From Plantago ovata (Eukaryota > Streptophyta > Magnoliopsida > Lamiales > Plantaginaceae): a stretch of 64,000 nt of DNA. Positions within the stretch are counted from its first letter, which is position 1. Every line of letters begins with the position of its first letter. The stretch is from contig CM051455.1 in the NCBI GenBank assembly GCA_028274465.1, positions 45,277,129 through 45,341,128 of the forward strand. Direction: 5' to 3'. Shown here in pieces: positions 63,686 to 64,000 of the stretch. The notes under the pieces were generated by a model that was not told the origin of the DNA, did no database searches, and saw nothing but the letters and a program-made list of their open reading frames with translations. The position numbers and the translations under genes are program-made.

Positions 63686-64000
63686 TCAGGCCCTGCTGTT
63701 AGATCTTGCCCAGAAAAAGCCCTTTCTCATAGTAGAATGATTCCCAGATGACCCACTAGGTTTTGAGCCAAAGGAAAAGTGGCGTTTCAAAAATGGCTTT
63801 CCTGGGGAACTCTTCATGTTTAATATTGGGCTCATCTTAAGGCGCCTTTCTTCAACTCCGCTGCTTTTATGATCAAATGCAACATTACCATCTGGGTCAC
63901 CATCAACTACACGTTTTTTCAATCGTTTTCTAGCCTTTGAATCCAATTCAGCTTTCAATGCCTTCTCTGACATCTTCACAGTTCGTTTTTCGCCAAAAGT
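63686..64000 (-). CDS. C-terminal part of an unrecognised basic protein (partial)
   Basis: On the minus strand the frame is open from the window edge to a stop at 63686-63688, giving 104 codons (starts TFGEKRTVKMSEKALKAELD). Very basic (SKARKRLKKRV), then serine- and glycine-rich (FSFGSKPSGSSGNHS), ending RKGFFWARSNSRA. No acceptor site is needed within the window. The conserved-looking end suggests a real last exon; I do not recognise the family. Confidence 0.5.
   Translation of the reverse strand, partial: TFGEKRTVKMSEKALKAELDSKARKRLKKRVVDGDPDGNVAFDHKSSGVEERRLKMSPILNMKSSPGKPFLKRHFSFGSKPSGSSGNHSTMRKGFFWARSNSRA

Overview
This window is plant nuclear DNA. The genes have many introns with GT-AG borders in AT-rich DNA. 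Stowaway, MULE, hAT, Helitron, LINE and SINE traces fill the space between genes, and the gene set is typical of a dicot: a BEL1-like TALE homeobox gene, DRD1-type SNF2 genes, 26S proteasome RPT4, a coiled-coil NLR and a Y-K dehydrin. The NLR resembles the R1 (late blight) type common in asterids, so an asterid, perhaps Lamiales, is my best guess; that is inference only.

Layout. From 1 to 10.4 kb the DNA is repeats: a 2.3 kb hAT-like element with a target duplication, a tRNA-derived SINE, a 5'-truncated LINE on the minus strand and a Stowaway MITE. The BEL1-like gene follows on the plus strand (CDS 11277-14363, 4 coding exons, 563 aa), with an intron in its 5' leader and a short upstream ORF. 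Tail to tail with it, on the minus strand, are two tandem copies of a DRD1-like SNF2 gene. Copy 2 (23597-28275) is intact at 922 aa. Copy 1 (15378-20016) has a one-base frameshift and altered ATPase motifs. Between them lies a scrambled third copy (20664-22540) whose core is an inverted repeat with about 590-bp arms. Because DRD1 works in RNA-directed DNA methylation, a DRD1-derived hairpin locus is the most interesting thing here.

A minisatellite rich in TTGAC (W-box) cores precedes the first of two intact 10-exon RPT4 genes (30584-33997 and 44977-47285, each 399 aa with identical exon lengths). The 11 kb between them holds an NLR LRR fragment, a LINE RNase H fragment with nested insertions, a second Stowaway of the same family, two MULE-like elements full of AGCTCCGATCGGAGCT palindromes, and a fragment that looks like a Ulp1-type MULE gene.

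A single-exon CC-NLR (48916-51690) ends in an acidic repeat tail that changes reading frame. After it come a long (TA)n tract, a Helitron 3' terminus, and a 2.9 kb minisatellite built on GCTAGTTTCATTAGTTTCA that was split by a hAT MITE with a perfect 8-bp target duplication. A two-exon Y-type dehydrin with ABREs lies at 60590-61751 on the minus strand, and the C-terminal end of an unrecognised gene runs off the right edge.

What the window suggests: local tandem duplication followed by divergence has affected DRD1, RPT4 (two whole copies plus a remnant near 60 kb) and the NLR, with transposons nested in the gaps. All calls come from reading the sequence; no database search was possible.
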